In this document: piece by piece, positions 15,154 to 24,000 of the stretch
How positions within the stretch are numbered: position 1 is the stretch's first letter
How the letters are laid out: every line of letters starts with the position of its first letter
Assembly (NCBI GenBank): GCA_017516925.1
Contig: JAFXAQ010000056.1
Location: 1 to 51,729 of the forward strand
Direction: 5' to 3'
DNA length: 51,729 nucleotides
Source: Oscillospiraceae bacterium
Lineage (GTDB): Bacteria; Bacillota; Clostridia; Oscillospirales; Oscillospiraceae
Notes under the pieces: generated by a model
The model's database searches: none
What the model was told of the DNA's origin: nothing
The model's input: only the letters and a program-made list of their open reading frames with translations
Program-made: the position numbers and the translations under genes

Positions 15154-17433
15154 ATGCAGCCTAAATTGTGCACAAAGTGCAAGAAAAATATTGCGGTTGT
15201 TTTTATTACGAAAATTGAAAATGGCGTTACGATGAATGAGGGCTACTGCATTAAGTGCGCCCGCAGTCTGGGAATTCCTCAGATTGAAGATGCTGTCAAG
15301 CAGATGGGCTTTTCCGAGGATGATTTGGACAGCCTTACTGACGAAATGAGCAGTATGTTCGGTCAAATGGAGGGCGCTGATGAAGACGCAGATACTGACG
15401 AGGTGGAAAGCCAGACCGCCACATTCCCAATGCTTAGTCAGCTGTTTGGCGGTAACCTGCCAGCAAAGAAAGAGCCAAAAAAAGAGGAAAACAACCAGGA
15501 TTCTCCCAAAAAGAAGACAAAAAAGCATAAGTTCCTGGACAGCTACTGTATGAACCTGACCGGACGTGCCCGGGAAGGGAAGCTGGATAAGGTCATCGGT
15601 CGGGATGTGGAGACAGAGCGAGTCATCCAGATTCTCAACCGCCGCCAGAAAAACAATCCCTGCTTAATTGGTGAGCCCGGTGTGGGTAAAACCGCCATCG
15701 CAGAAGGGCTTGCCCAGCGGATTGCAGCCGGAGAGGTGCCCTATAAGCTGCGGGATAAGGAGGTTTTTCTGCTGGATTTGACGGCGCTGGTTGCAGGTAC
15801 CCAGTTCCGTGGTCAGTTTGAAAGCCGTATGAAGAGCCTGATTTCCGAAATCAAGGAATGCGGCAACATCATTCTGGTGATTGACGAGGTGCATAACCTG
15901 GTTGGTGCCGGTGATGCCGAAGGGTCTATGAATGCGGCGAATATATTGAAGCCCGCATTGTCCCGTGGTGAAATTCAAGTCATTGGTGCAACTACCTTTA
16001 ATGAATACCGAAAGCACATCGAAAAGGATGCAGCGTTGGAACGTCGTTTTCAGCCGGTTTCTGTTGCGGAGCCTACCATTGAGGAGGCTTGCCAGATTAT
16101 GCTGGGTGTGGTCAAAGCCTATTCCCAGTTCCACGGAGTCACCATTCCGCCGGAAATTGCCCGGCAGTGTGTTGTCCTGTCCGAACGCTATATTACGGAC
16201 CGTTATTTGCCGGATAAGGCAATTGACCTTTTGGACGAGGCCTGTTCTGACCTGAATTTGCGGAGCAAGGAAATTTCCCGGATGGCTGAGCTGAAAAAGG
16301 AACGGGATGACTATGAGCTGGAGCTGAAAATGCTTACGGATGATACGGAAAATGAGCATTATGAGCGCCTTGCCACCATTCGAAGCAAGCTGTGCCAGAT
16401 TGCGTCGGAAATTGAAGAGCTGGAAAAGATTCCGGCACCGACTGTTACAATGGAAAATCTAGCGCGGATTATTGAGCTCTGGACAAAAATTCCTGCCAGC
16501 AAGATTAAAGCCCAGGAATATCAGCAAATTAAGGGCTTGGCTGACCGGTTAAAGGACCACATCGTGGGTCAGGATGAGGCTGTGGATGCGGTCTCCAGGG
16601 CAATCCGCAGAAACCGCGTGGGCATCAGCCCCAAAAAGAAGCCTGTGTCCTTTATCTTCGTTGGACCCACCGGCGTGGGAAAGACTGAGCTCGTAAAACG
16701 CTTAGCAGATGACCTGTTTAATTCTGTGGATTCTTTGATTCGGCTGGATATGTCCGAATATATGGAAAAGCATACAGTTTCCAAGCTGATTGGTTCCCCT
16801 CCTGGCTACGTTGGCTACGATGAGGCTGGTCAGCTGACGGAGAAAATCCGCAGAAAGCCTTACAGCGTGGTGCTTTTTGACGAAATCGAAAAGGCGCACC
16901 CGGATGTTTTGAATGTGCTTCTGCAGGTGTTGGACGATGGCAGAATTACCGATGCCCAGGGCAGAACGGTAAATTTTGAGAACACCATTATTGTGATGAC
17001 CTCCAATGCCGGTTCTGAGGGTCGTGTAGGCGGCTTGGGCTTTGGTAGAACAGACCAGGAACAGGTAAAGGATAAGACAATGAAGGCCCTGCAGGAGTTC
17101 CTGCGTCCCGAGTTTATCAACCGTGTGGATGAAATTATCACCTTTAACCACTTGAGTAAGGATAACTTTATCGGCATTGCGGACATTATGCTTGGGGAGC
17201 TAAAGCAAAGTCTTGCGGACCGTGGACTTTCCCTTACCTGGGACGATGCGGTTCGGGAGGTTTTGGTGGATAAGGCTTATTCTGTGACCTACGGCGCCAG
17301 AAATCTTCGGCGCACCATCCAGAAGGAGCTGGAAGACCCCATTTCTGAGAAAATTATCGACTCCTTCGAAAAACCCATCAGCCAAATTCACATTGGAGCA
17401 GAAAACGGTGCAATTTCCGTTGCTGCAAATTAA
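15154..17433 (+). CDS. ATP-dependent Clp protease ATP-binding subunit, ClpE-like
   Basis: A 759-aa AAA+ unfoldase likely to feed ClpP. The N-terminus is a small zinc finger (C6, C9, C32, C35), as in ClpE, followed by an acidic linker; the double Clp-N repeat of ClpC is absent. AAA module 1 has [16 protein letters not shown] middle coiled-coil region lies at about 365-430. AAA module 2 has [15 protein letters not shown] and the Clp D2-small domain. It has its own promoter and terminator. ClpE handles heat-damaged proteins in Bacillus; the exact role here is inferred from architecture. Confidence 0.9.
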   Translation: MQPKLCTKCKKNIAVVFITKIENGVTMNEGYCIKCARSLGIPQIEDAVKQMGFSEDDLDSLTDEMSSMFGQMEGADEDADTDEVESQTATFPMLSQLFGGNLPAKKEPKKEENNQDSPKKKTKKHKFLDSYCMNLTGRAREGKLDKVIGRDVETERVIQILNRRQKNNPCLIGEPGVGKTAIAEGLAQRIAAGEVPYKLRDKEVFLLDLTALVAGTQFRGQFESRMKSLISEIKECGNIILVIDEVHNLVGAGDAEGSMNAANILKPALSRGEIQVIGATTFNEYRKHIEKDAALERRFQPVSVAEPTIEEACQIMLGVVKAYSQFHGVTIPPEIARQCVVLSERYITDRYLPDKAIDLLDEACSDLNLRSKEISRMAELKKERDDYELELKMLTDDTENEHYERLATIRSKLCQIASEIEELEKIPAPTVTMENLARIIELWTKIPASKIKAQEYQQIKGLADRLKDHIVGQDEAVDAVSRAIRRNRVGISPKKKPVSFIFVGPTGVGKTELVKRLADDLFNSVDSLIRLDMSEYMEKHTVSKLIGSPPGYVGYDEAGQLTEKIRRKPYSVVLFDEIEKAHPDVLNVLLQVLDDGRITDAQGRTVNFENTIIVMTSNAGSEGRVGGLGFGRTDQEQVKDKTMKALQEFLRPEFINRVDEIITFNHLSKDNFIGIADIMLGELKQSLADRGLSLTWDDAVREVLVDKAYSVTYGARNLRRTIQKELEDPISEKIIDSFEKPISQIHIGAENGAISVAAN

Positions 17434-17458
17434 ATTATCAGGGAGCATCAAAAATAAG

Positions 17459-17490
17459 CAGGCTGTGCCTTTTATGGCACAGCCTGTTAA
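17459..17490. terminator. Terminator shared by the ClpE-like gene and the convergent AraC gene
   Basis: Perfect 11-bp stem (17459-17469 and 17476-17486), loop TTTTAT. On the plus strand it is followed by TTAATCATTTTT. Confidence 0.8.
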
Positions 17491-18303
17491 TCATTTTTCA
17501 TATTTCTTGTAAACGCTTCGTGCATATTGCCGGGGCGTTTTTCCTGTTTTTTTCTTAAATACAAAGCTAAAGTAGCTTTGGGACGAGAAGCCGCTGGCAT
17601 AGGCAATTTGGGTCAGGGTCATATTGGTGACTAAAAGAAGGTTCATTGCGTTCTTTAGCCGCTGTTCCAGTACATATTCGTGCAGTGTAACCCCGACTGC
17701 CGTTTTAAAGAGAGAATGGAAGTGAATGGGGCTTAAAGAAAATTTCTTTGCCACGTTATCGAGGCACAAATCCTCGCATAAATTCTGTTTGATGTATTCA
17801 AATACAGCGTTGATTTCAAAATAGTGACCGTACTTCCTTTTTCTTGTTTGTGCATTTTGATTTGTTTCGTTGTTAATGGTATGGATGAGCGCAAGAACAA
17901 TGCTTTGCAGTATAAGCTCATCTTCCTGAGAGTGAGTGTTTTCAAAAGAGCAGAGCCGGGCAAACAGCGCTTCATATTGGCTTCTGTCCGCAACACGGAA
18001 AAAATCCGGGAATTTGGAAACCAGCTTCGCAAGCGCCGGGTCCGGGATCAGCATATGGATATAGTAGCATTGATATGGAAATTTTGTACAGCGGGACTGT
18101 CCTGGCTTTGCGCAAACAATCGTATCCGGAGTAATTGGGTAACTGTCGCCGTCGATGTAGGAAATACCACCGGGTTCTATGGGTAATTCAATTTCAAACA
18201 TAGAGGTTTTGCGTCTTTTGCTTACTTTTCCGTCAGGTCCGATGATTCGGGAGTTATAGATACCGAAGACCTCAATCTGCGGAAGCTGCATGCTTGCCAC
18301 CAT
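17491..18303 (-). CDS. AraC family transcriptional regulator
   Basis: About 270 aa: an N-terminal cupin-like sensing domain (with EPGGISYIDGD) and a C-terminal double helix-turn-helix. The second HTH reads MTLTQIAYASGFSSQSYFSF and ends KKKTGKTPRQYARS, the classical AraC signature. The gene is divergent from the dehydratase operon and probably activates it in response to a sugar acid or its precursor. The start is uncertain: ATGs at 18330, 18303 and 18291 are in frame and none has a strong ribosome site. 18303 leaves a reasonable leader after the promoter at 18349-18377. Confidence 0.88.
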   Translation of the reverse strand: MVASMQLPQIEVFGIYNSRIIGPDGKVSKRRKTSMFEIELPIEPGGISYIDGDSYPITPDTIVCAKPGQSRCTKFPYQCYYIHMLIPDPALAKLVSKFPDFFRVADRSQYEALFARLCSFENTHSQEDELILQSIVLALIHTINNETNQNAQTRKRKYGHYFEINAVFEYIKQNLCEDLCLDNVAKKFSLSPIHFHSLFKTAVGVTLHEYVLEQRLKNAMNLLLVTNMTLTQIAYASGFSSQSYFSFVFKKKTGKTPRQYARSVYKKYEK

Positions 18304-18348
18304 CCCATTCCATAAGAAATCTAATAACATCAGTAAAATCTCGATAGA

Positions 18349-18377
18349 ATTATCATAATAATTATAATATAATGCAA
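18349..18377 (-). promoter_or_regulatory. Promoter of the AraC gene, overlapping the divergent operon promoter
   Basis: TTGCAT (18377-18372) and GATAAT (18354-18349) with a 17-bp spacer. On the plus strand the same stretch holds two overlapping TATAAT boxes (18363-18368 and 18368-18373) for the dehydratase operon, with only a weak -35 (TAGAAT at 18345-18350). The two promoters overlap physically, so they should compete. Confidence 0.6.
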
Positions 18378-18410
18378 GAAAAAAGCAATAAGAAATATGG
18401 AGGCAGCACA

Positions 18411-19571
18411 ATGAAAATTGTAGATATCAAACCCTTTGTAGTGGACTGTTTTCGTACCAACTGGGTATTTGTGAAGGTCTACACGGATGCAGGCATAGAA
18501 GGAGTGGGCGAAGGAACGCTGGAATACAAGGAGAAAGCATTCCTTGGCGCATTGGAGCATATACGGGAATATCTGTTGGGAAAAGACCCTATGCAGATCG
18601 AACAGCATTTTCACAACATTTATCGGGATGCCTACTGGCGTGGAGGTCCGGTGCTGATGTCAGCCCTGTCGGCAGTAGAAATGGCGCTGTGGGATATAAA
18701 AGGCAAAGCGCTAGGTGTGCCGGTGTATCAGCTTCTTGGCGGCAAATGTCACGATAAGGTCCGTATTTATGTCAATGGCTGGTTTTCCGGTGCCAGAGAG
18801 CCGGAGGAATTTGGGCAAAAGGCGAAAGAGGCTGTTATGCGGGGTGTGACTGCATTGAAGTGGGACCCCTTCGGTAAATCCTATCTGGACATTTCCAATC
18901 AAGACCTGGATAAGGCGCTGGGGTGTGTAGCTGCGGTGCGGGAAGCGGTGGGTAATCAGGCTGACCTGCTGATTGAAGGACACGGACGCTTTAATATCCC
19001 TACCGGTATCAAGATTGCAAAGGAGCTGGAGTGCTTTAAACCGATGTTCTTTGAAGAGCCGGTGCCCCCGGACAGTCTGGAAGCCTTAAAGGCGGTGCGG
19101 GACAAATCTCCGGTTGCCATTTCTGCCGGAGAACGGCTGTATTCCCGTTGGGATTACCGAAAATTCTTTGACATGATGCCTGCGGACTATATCCAGCCGG
19201 ATATCTCTCATGCCGGTGGCATTATGGAACTGAAGAAGATTGCTGCGGAGGCAGAGTGCCGCTATATTCCCTTTGCGCCGCATAATCCTTCCGGTCCTGT
19301 TGCCAATGCTGCTACGCTGCAGCTGGCGGCTACCTGCCCGAATTTCTGCATCCTGGAGATTATGTATTCGGATGTTGTCTGGCGCAAAGACGTAACGGAC
19401 GAAAAACTGACCTATGCCGATGGCTTTATCACAATTCCGGACAAGCCGGGTCTTGGTATTACGCTAAATGAGGATGAATGCTTAAAACACCCCTATCAGG
19501 TGCATACTCTCAGGCACTACACCGGTGCGCTGACAGATATCCGACCGGCGCAAACGGAATTCTTCTATTGA
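18411..19571 (+). CDS. Mandelate racemase/muconate lactonizing enzyme family, D-galactonate dehydratase-like
   Basis: An enolase-superfamily enzyme of 386 aa, likely dehydrating a sugar acid to a 2-keto-3-deoxy acid. Candidate metal ligands E189, E215, E241 and bases H191 and H291 have exactly the spacing of E. coli DgoD (D183, E209, E235, H185, H285). The surrounding motifs IEGHGR, FFEEPV, SAGERLYSRWD, QPDISHAGGI and APHNPSGP also match. The first ligand is Glu instead of Asp. The ATG at 18411 follows GGAGG. It leads an operon with a small beta-domain protein and an SDR, under a divergent AraC regulator. The substrate is not certain; related members act on galactonate, gluconate or other acids. 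Confidence 0.85.
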   Translation: MKIVDIKPFVVDCFRTNWVFVKVYTDAGIEGVGEGTLEYKEKAFLGALEHIREYLLGKDPMQIEQHFHNIYRDAYWRGGPVLMSALSAVEMALWDIKGKALGVPVYQLLGGKCHDKVRIYVNGWFSGAREPEEFGQKAKEAVMRGVTALKWDPFGKSYLDISNQDLDKALGCVAAVREAVGNQADLLIEGHGRFNIPTGIKIAKELECFKPMFFEEPVPPDSLEALKAVRDKSPVAISAGERLYSRWDYRKFFDMMPADYIQPDISHAGGIMELKKIAAEAECRYIPFAPHNPSGPVANAATLQLAATCPNFCILEIMYSDVVWRKDVTDEKLTYADGFITIPDKPGLGITLNEDECLKHPYQVHTLRHYTGALTDIRPAQTEFFY

Positions 19572-19581
19572 GGTAAACGTT

Positions 19582-19914
19582 ATGAAGTATCAGGTTCTTG
19601 TTAACGGCTCATCCGTGCCGGTACACACAGCCCGTGTGTCGGCGCTGCCGCTTAATAAAATCTGGGACGGTGTGCAGCGTCCGCTGGAACAAACGGAGGA
19701 AGCCTATTTTGTTTCATTTGATTTGCAGGATACGGCAACGATGACAATCGAGGTGGCAGAGGATTTTTCTGCTTATGAAATACGTCCCAAAGTATTTCGC
19801 CTTGATGAGAAACGTGCTGGCAACGAGGATGTGTTAAACATTACAGATGTCAAGGCGATTAACTGCGAAATTCCTCTTGAAATCAAAACTGTGAAGCCGG
19901 AGATGAAACAATGA
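19582..19914 (+). CDS. Small beta-domain protein resembling N-terminal domain of GH28-type glycosidases
   Basis: A 110-aa protein that starts KYQVLVNGSSVPVHTARVSA and continues with a KIWDGVQRPLEQTEEAYFVSF-like stretch. This pattern (VNG, VPV, AR.SA, QRP..QTE, then F..F) is familiar to me from the N-terminal beta-domain of some clostridial polygalacturonase-like enzymes; that recognition is from memory and not tested. Here the domain stands alone, with no catalytic region after it. It has no signal peptide. GAGGT precedes the ATG, and its TGA overlaps the ATG of the SDR gene. It may be a relic or an accessory sugar-binding subunit. Confidence 0.6.
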   Translation: MKYQVLVNGSSVPVHTARVSALPLNKIWDGVQRPLEQTEEAYFVSFDLQDTATMTIEVAEDFSAYEIRPKVFRLDEKRAGNEDVLNITDVKAINCEIPLEIKTVKPEMKQ

Positions 19915-20693
19915 GAAAAACCGTTATTGTGACTGGCGCTTGTATCAATACAGGCGTAGCTATTGTAGAAAAATTTGCAGCGGAAGGGTACGATGTGGTT
20001 TTTACAGGACGTGACCTGAAAAAAGTCTCCGCTGCGGAGGAGCAGTATCGGAAAAACTTTCCTGCGGTGCGCATTATGGGTTTTGTACTGGACTCCTTAA
20101 ATGCTATGGGAATGGCAGACACGGATGGTGTCGAGAAATTCTTCGCAGAGCTGGATAAGCTGGGTATCTATGTAGAGGCGCTTGTTTTGAACGCTGCGGA
20201 CCAGGGGCTTGGACTAAAGATATTTGAAAGTGACCCGAAGTCTTTTAACCGGGTACTCCAAACCAATATGGTCTGGAATTACTGCTTGGCAGAGCAAGCG
20301 GCTTTGCGTATGCGGGGAAATGGTGGCGGCAGCATTACCTTTGTGAACTCCAATACCGCTAAGCGTGCAATACCGGACAGAATTGCTTACTGCGCCTCTA
20401 AAAGCGGACAGCTTGGAATGATGCGTGCGCTGGCGCTGGATTTGGGGAAATACGGTATCCGGGTCAATGCGGTGTTGCCGGGAATGATTAGAACAGACCG
20501 CTGGACAACCAATCCTGATTTTTATGCCAATGTGCCAAGCCGCTTTACGCCGATTGGTGATGTGGCGGATGGCGCCGATATTGCGGATGCGGTATACTAT
20601 TTTGTTGCCCACGCACGCAATACCACCGGCACAGAGCTCATTGTAGATGGCGGCAACTGTGCACAGTTGTACCCTATCGTTCCGAATCAATAA
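19911..20693 (+). CDS. SDR family NAD(P)-dependent oxidoreductase
   Basis: A short-chain dehydrogenase of 260 aa. It has a nucleotide-binding loop (VTGACINTGVAI, residues 7-18), NAAD, the catalytic Ser in FVNSNTAK, and YCASK with the catalytic Tyr/Lys. The first loop departs from the usual TGxxxGIG by TGVA. ATGA overlap with the preceding gene implies translational coupling. By context it probably oxidises or reduces a sugar, sugar acid or keto-deoxy intermediate in the same pathway; the substrate is unknown. Confidence 0.88.
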   Translation: MRKTVIVTGACINTGVAIVEKFAAEGYDVVFTGRDLKKVSAAEEQYRKNFPAVRIMGFVLDSLNAMGMADTDGVEKFFAELDKLGIYVEALVLNAADQGLGLKIFESDPKSFNRVLQTNMVWNYCLAEQAALRMRGNGGGSITFVNSNTAKRAIPDRIAYCASKSGQLGMMRALALDLGKYGIRVNAVLPGMIRTDRWTTNPDFYANVPSRFTPIGDVADGADIADAVYYFVAHARNTTGTELIVDGGNCAQLYPIVPNQ

Positions 20694-20700
20694 AAAATGT

Positions 20701-20729
20701 ACCGGGAGGCATTGCCTCCCGGTATTTTA
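20701..20729. terminator. Terminator of the sugar-acid operon
   Basis: 10-bp perfect stem (20701-20710 and 20714-20723) with a 3-nt loop, followed on the plus strand by ATTTTA. It also lies immediately downstream of the convergent 58-codon gene. Confidence 0.75.
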
Positions 20730-20903
20730 CAGGTCAAATTTCTGACTGATTTTGTCGCTGACCATCCAGGCTGCATCTTCAACCTTGTCCGCAGCCTGGG
20801 AGGCAAGCTTTCTGGTGGGGTTGTTCTTGGACATCATTAAAATGCCTACTGCGCCAACCGCGGCGCCAACGCCGATACTCAGAGCTACACCCTTCATTGA
20901 CAT
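20727..20903 (-). CDS. Small YtxH-like membrane-associated protein
   Basis: A 58-aa protein with a glycine/alanine-rich hydrophobic segment (LSIGVGAAVGAVGILMM, residues 8-24) followed by an amphipathic, alanine-rich helix (KLASQAADKVEDAAW). This resembles YtxH-type small envelope proteins, but the assignment is by pattern only. AAGGAGGAAGAAAT precedes the ATG at 20903, a strong ribosome site. It is convergent with the SDR operon and shares its terminator. Function unknown. Confidence 0.6.
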   Translation of the reverse strand: MSMKGVALSIGVGAAVGAVGILMMSKNNPTRKLASQAADKVEDAAWMVSDKISQKFDL

Positions 20904-21017
20904 ATTTCTTCCTCCTTAAAAGCCTTTTTATCCGGCTTTGGTGTTAGTTTTCCCGGACGGAAGCGGATAACACCCGGAAAGACTTTGGCAAAATTGAAGA
21001 CAATTCCAATCCTATGT

Positions 21018-21035
21018 AGCCGGGAACGCCCGGCT
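21018..21035 (-). terminator. Weak hairpin after the small lipoprotein gene
   Basis: 7-bp stem (21035-21029 and 21024-21018) with a 4-nt loop, directly after the stop codon, without a T-run. It is a possible weak terminator. Confidence 0.4.
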
Positions 21036-21036
21036 G

Positions 21037-21282
21037 TTAATCCATTATTCCTGTGCTGCCTCTGGTTACATCGGTAGCATCGGTACCATCGGTGTAAATA
21101 GGCATTTGGGTATCCACGCTGGGATCGGGGATGTTTGTGTCCAAAGTAGGCATGGTATCCGGCAAAATGGACATATCTGTGCTGGGCATTACCGTATTGG
21201 GTGTGTCATTTTTCTTTCTGCCGCAGGCGCACAGGCTGGCGGCGATTACAAGAGTGAGCACAAAAATGCTGATTTTTTTCAT
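21037..21282 (-). CDS. Small putative lipoprotein, function unknown
   Basis: An 81-aa protein with a lipoprotein signal: MKKISIF, hydrophobic core, then LCAC as the lipobox with modification expected at the Cys before GRKK. The mature part is low in complexity, rich in P, T, D and M (repeated MP, DT, SVDT), with no recognisable fold. AGGAGG precedes the ATG at 21282; an upstream ATG at 21309 lacks a site. It may simply be a surface-anchored linker peptide. Confidence 0.6.
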   Translation of the reverse strand: MKKISIFVLTLVIAASLCACGRKKNDTPNTVMPSTDMSILPDTMPTLDTNIPDPSVDTQMPIYTDGTDATDVTRGSTGIMD

Positions 21283-21408
21283 AACAATCCTCCTAAAAAT
21301 AGAATGCAATCTTATTATTACCGGTTGCTTGAGAAAATACCCTTGTAAGATTTGTAAATCACGAAATATCGAAAATCATAATTTTTTGTAAAAAAATATT
21401 TTTTATCA

Positions 21409-21437
21409 TTGCTATTCTGGGAGAAATCGTATATAAT
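21409..21437 (+). promoter_or_regulatory. Promoter of the polyferredoxin gene
   Basis: TTGCTA (21409-21414) and TATAAT (21432-21437) with a 17-bp spacer, 36 bp before the ATG. Confidence 0.75.
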
Positions 21438-21472
21438 AGCTAGGCAATAAATAAAAGAGGAGATATCTTTAT

Positions 21473-21859
21473 ATGAAAAGACTGTCTGTAAAGAAGAATG
21501 TTGAGTGTATGGCATGCCTGGAATGTGTTCAGGCCTGTTCTGGCGCTTTCTATAAGGAATTCCATCCGGATTTGTCTGCAATTCAGATTGTGGCAAAGGG
21601 AGCCGGCGCAAAGCCTATGACCTGCATTCAGTGCGGCAAGTGCGCAAAGGCCTGCGAGGCAGGGGCAATCACCCAGAATCCCAAGACCGGGGTTTATATG
21701 ATCAACAAGAAGCTCTGTGTTTCCTGCGGTAAATGCGTTGAGGCTTGTCCCATGAAGGTGATGGTTCTGCCGGAGGGCGGTCAGGCCAGCAAGTGTATCG
21801 CCTGCGGCATCTGCGTAAAGGCTTGCCCCATGGAAATCCTGGAGATTGTTGAAAAGTAA
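21473..21859 (+). CDS. 4Fe-4S binding polyferredoxin-like protein
   Basis: A 128-aa soluble protein with four CxxCxxCxxxC motifs (CMACLECVQAC, CIQCGKCAKAC, CVSCGKCVEAC, CIACGICVKAC), so up to four 4Fe-4S clusters. The last two are followed by Pro as usual; the first two are not. It resembles the electron-transfer subunits of anaerobic oxidoreductases (HycB/DmsB type), but no catalytic partner is adjacent, so the redox partner is unknown. AGAGGAG precedes the ATG. The LCP gene follows 59 nt later. Confidence 0.88.
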   Translation: MKRLSVKKNVECMACLECVQACSGAFYKEFHPDLSAIQIVAKGAGAKPMTCIQCGKCAKACEAGAITQNPKTGVYMINKKLCVSCGKCVEACPMKVMVLPEGGQASKCIACGICVKACPMEILEIVEK

Positions 21860-21918
21860 GCGTACATAAACAGAAGGAACCTTTTGCGTTCCTTGGAGGA
21901 AAGAAAGAAGGTGTTTTT

Positions 21919-22947
21919 GTGTCGCAAGAAAAAAAACGCAAGGTATGGGAGAAAATTATCATTGCGGTTTTAGTTATTGTTGCTGTTGCGGCACTTGCCT
22001 TGGTCGGCGTGTATTCCTGGTTGAATTCACTTGTGGGAATGACCGGAAAACTGGACCAGGGCTATGAGACGTTCTCTACGGAGGAATTGGAGACGCTGTT
22101 TGAGGGCGATGAGGAGCCTGAAAAGGACCCGACATTTCAGCAGGCAGAGAGCATTGCCCAGGATGATCGCGTAATCAGTGTTCTGCTTGTGGGTCAGGAT
22201 AAGCGTGAGGGTCAAAAACGGCAGCGCTCTGATGCGATGATTCTGTGCACGCTGAATCTGGAAAACAAAACGCTGACGCTGACATCGTTGATGCGAGACC
22301 TGTGGGTTTATATCCCGGACCACTATAACCAGCGACTGAATGTGCCCTATAAGCTTGGCGGTTTTCCGCTGTTGAATGAAACTCTGGAATATAACTTCGG
22401 TGTCTCTGCGGATTACAATGTGGAAGTGGATTTTTCCGGTTTCTGCGAGGTTGTTGACCAGATTGGCGGCGTGGACATTGAGCTGACTGCGGCAGAGGCA
22501 AAGCACTTGAATAAGGTTGGCAATAAGGAATTTGGCGACTATACCCGGTGGAACCTGGAGAAAGGTGTAAATCATTTGAACGGTTCCCAGGCCCTTGCTT
22601 ATGCCCGCATTCGTAAAATCGATTCAGATTTTGCCCGGACAAATCGCCAGAGAACGGTTATAAACAGCTTGTTGGAAAAGGCTCGCGGTATGGATGCCGT
22701 TTCTCTTTATAACATAGCAAAAACCGTCCTTCCAATGCTGAACACGGATTTGGAAACGCCTCAGGTCCTTGGACTGATTATGGATGTTGTGCCAATTCTT
22801 GGAGAGATTGAGGTCATTTCCCAGCGGGTGCCTATGGATAAACAGTATTATCTGACCAGCAAGAACGGCGCCTCTGTGATTGCGATGAATAAGTCGCAGC
22901 TGAAAGCGAATCAGGAGCTGCTGCGGAAAACCATGAAAGGCGAATAA
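21919..22947 (+). CDS. LytR-CpsA-Psr (LCP) family cell wall ligase
   Basis: LCP proteins transfer undecaprenyl-linked polymers (teichoic acid, capsule) onto peptidoglycan outside the cell. The 342-aa protein has a short cytoplasmic N-terminus, one transmembrane helix (about 14-36), and the LCP domain. That domain has VLLVGQDKREGQKRQRSDAM with the conserved Asp/Arg residues, TSLMRDLWVYIP, and the AYARIRKIDSDFARTNRQ motif. The start is GTG at 21919 with AAGGTG upstream. A strong terminator follows. The polymer transferred cannot be determined here. Confidence 0.92.
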   Translation: MSQEKKRKVWEKIIIAVLVIVAVAALALVGVYSWLNSLVGMTGKLDQGYETFSTEELETLFEGDEEPEKDPTFQQAESIAQDDRVISVLLVGQDKREGQKRQRSDAMILCTLNLENKTLTLTSLMRDLWVYIPDHYNQRLNVPYKLGGFPLLNETLEYNFGVSADYNVEVDFSGFCEVVDQIGGVDIELTAAEAKHLNKVGNKEFGDYTRWNLEKGVNHLNGSQALAYARIRKIDSDFARTNRQRTVINSLLEKARGMDAVSLYNIAKTVLPMLNTDLETPQVLGLIMDVVPILGEIEVISQRVPMDKQYYLTSKNGASVIAMNKSQLKANQELLRKTMKGE

Positions 22948-22952
22948 ATCAG

Positions 22953-22984
22953 AAGACCTGCCATTATTTTGGCAGGTCTTTTTT
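22953..22984 (+). terminator. Terminator of the LCP gene
   Basis: 10-bp stem (22953-22962 and 22971-22980) with an 8-nt loop; the right arm ends in TT and continues with TTTT. Confidence 0.85.
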
Positions 22985-23015
22985 GAAAAAAGAGGGAAAA
23001 ATTCCGGTGGAATAA

Positions 23016-23044
23016 TTGCATAATTACCGTAGATATGCTATACT
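23016..23044 (+). promoter_or_regulatory. Promoter of the murB-whiA-dnaE run
   Basis: TTGCAT (23016-23021) and TATACT (23039-23044) with a 17-bp spacer; the -10 is also extended (TGC before it). Confidence 0.75.
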
Positions 23045-23075
23045 GTAAGGTATCATACACCCGGAGGCGTTTATG

Positions 23076-23983
23076 ATGGAAAAAACGGCTTTTCAGCAGA
23101 AAATAACTGCTTTATTCTCAGATATTGTTGTGAGTTTGAACGAACCCATGGCAAAGCATACTTCCTTCGCATTGGCGGTGCTGCCGAGGCTATGGCATTT
23201 CCCAAAAATGCGGAAGAAATAAAAAAGCTTTGTGATTTTGCGTCTCAGCAGAACGTTCCCTGCGCCATTTTGGGCGCCGGTACAAACGTTTTGGCTCCGG
23301 ATGCGGGGGTTCAAGGTCTGGTAATCTGCCTGAAGGATTGCTTGGATGGCATACAGGTGCTGGAGGGGAATCATCTTCGTGTTTATGCAGGCGTAACTAT
23401 GACCCGAGCTGCGGTATTTGCTGCGTCCCATAACCTGAGTGGATTGGAATTTGCCCACGGCATTCCGGGTACGGTAGGCGGTGGCGTATATATGAATGCC
23501 GGTGCCTATGGCGGGGAAATCTCCCAGATATGCCAAAGTGTGGACGTTCTGACAAAGGATGGCGAGATTGTAACCTATTCCAATGGGGAAATGGATTTTT
23601 CTTACCGTCACAGCCGGCTGGAAGAGGATGGCGGAATTGTGCTGAGCGCAGTGTTTGCGCTGACACAAAAGCCGGAACAGGAAATCCGCAGCCGGATGCA
23701 GGACCTTATGAAGCGCAGAAGCGCCTCACAGCCGTTGGATTTGCCCTCTGCCGGTTCCGCTTTTAAGCGACCTGTTGGCGGCTTTGCTGCGGCGCTGATT
23801 GATCAGGCGGGTCTTAAGGGCTTCCGGGTTGGAAATGCGGCAGTGTCCGAGAAGCATGCGGGCTTTGTCGTTAATTTAGGCGGCGCAACTGCCACCGATG
23901 TTAAAACGCTGCTTGAGAAGGTTTCTTGTATTGTTTATGATAAATCCGGCATTCGGTTAGAACCGGAAATGCGAATTTGGTAA
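23076..23983 (+). pseudogene. murB: UDP-N-acetylenolpyruvoylglucosamine reductase MurB, frameshifted
   Basis: MurB reduces UDP-GlcNAc-enolpyruvate to UDP-MurNAc using FAD and NADPH. The start (ATG at 23073 or 23076, after GGAGGCG) reads through NEPMAKHTSF and then leaves frame at about 23168. Reading on one frame back gives RIGGAAEAMAFPKNAEEIKKL, the normal MurB continuation. One base, probably a C, is therefore missing in ACTTCCTTCGCATT. The rest is intact to 23983, with GAGTNVLAPD, GIPGTVGGGVYMNAGAYG and PSAGSAFKRP. An internal ATG at 23192 could only make a protein lacking the RIGG FAD-contact segment. MurB is normally essential, so a sequencing error is as likely as a true mutation. Confidence 0.85.
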
Positions 23984-24000
23984 AAGAAAGGGGAGGCGAA

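Noticed and set aside
23160..23172. Programmed -1 frameshift in murB
   Set aside because: There is no X-XXY-YYZ slippery heptamer, and no nearby stimulatory hairpin was seen.
23192..23983. MurB starting at the internal ATG as a normal gene
   Set aside because: It lacks an RBS and the conserved RIGG segment that precedes it in frame; the frameshift explanation is better.
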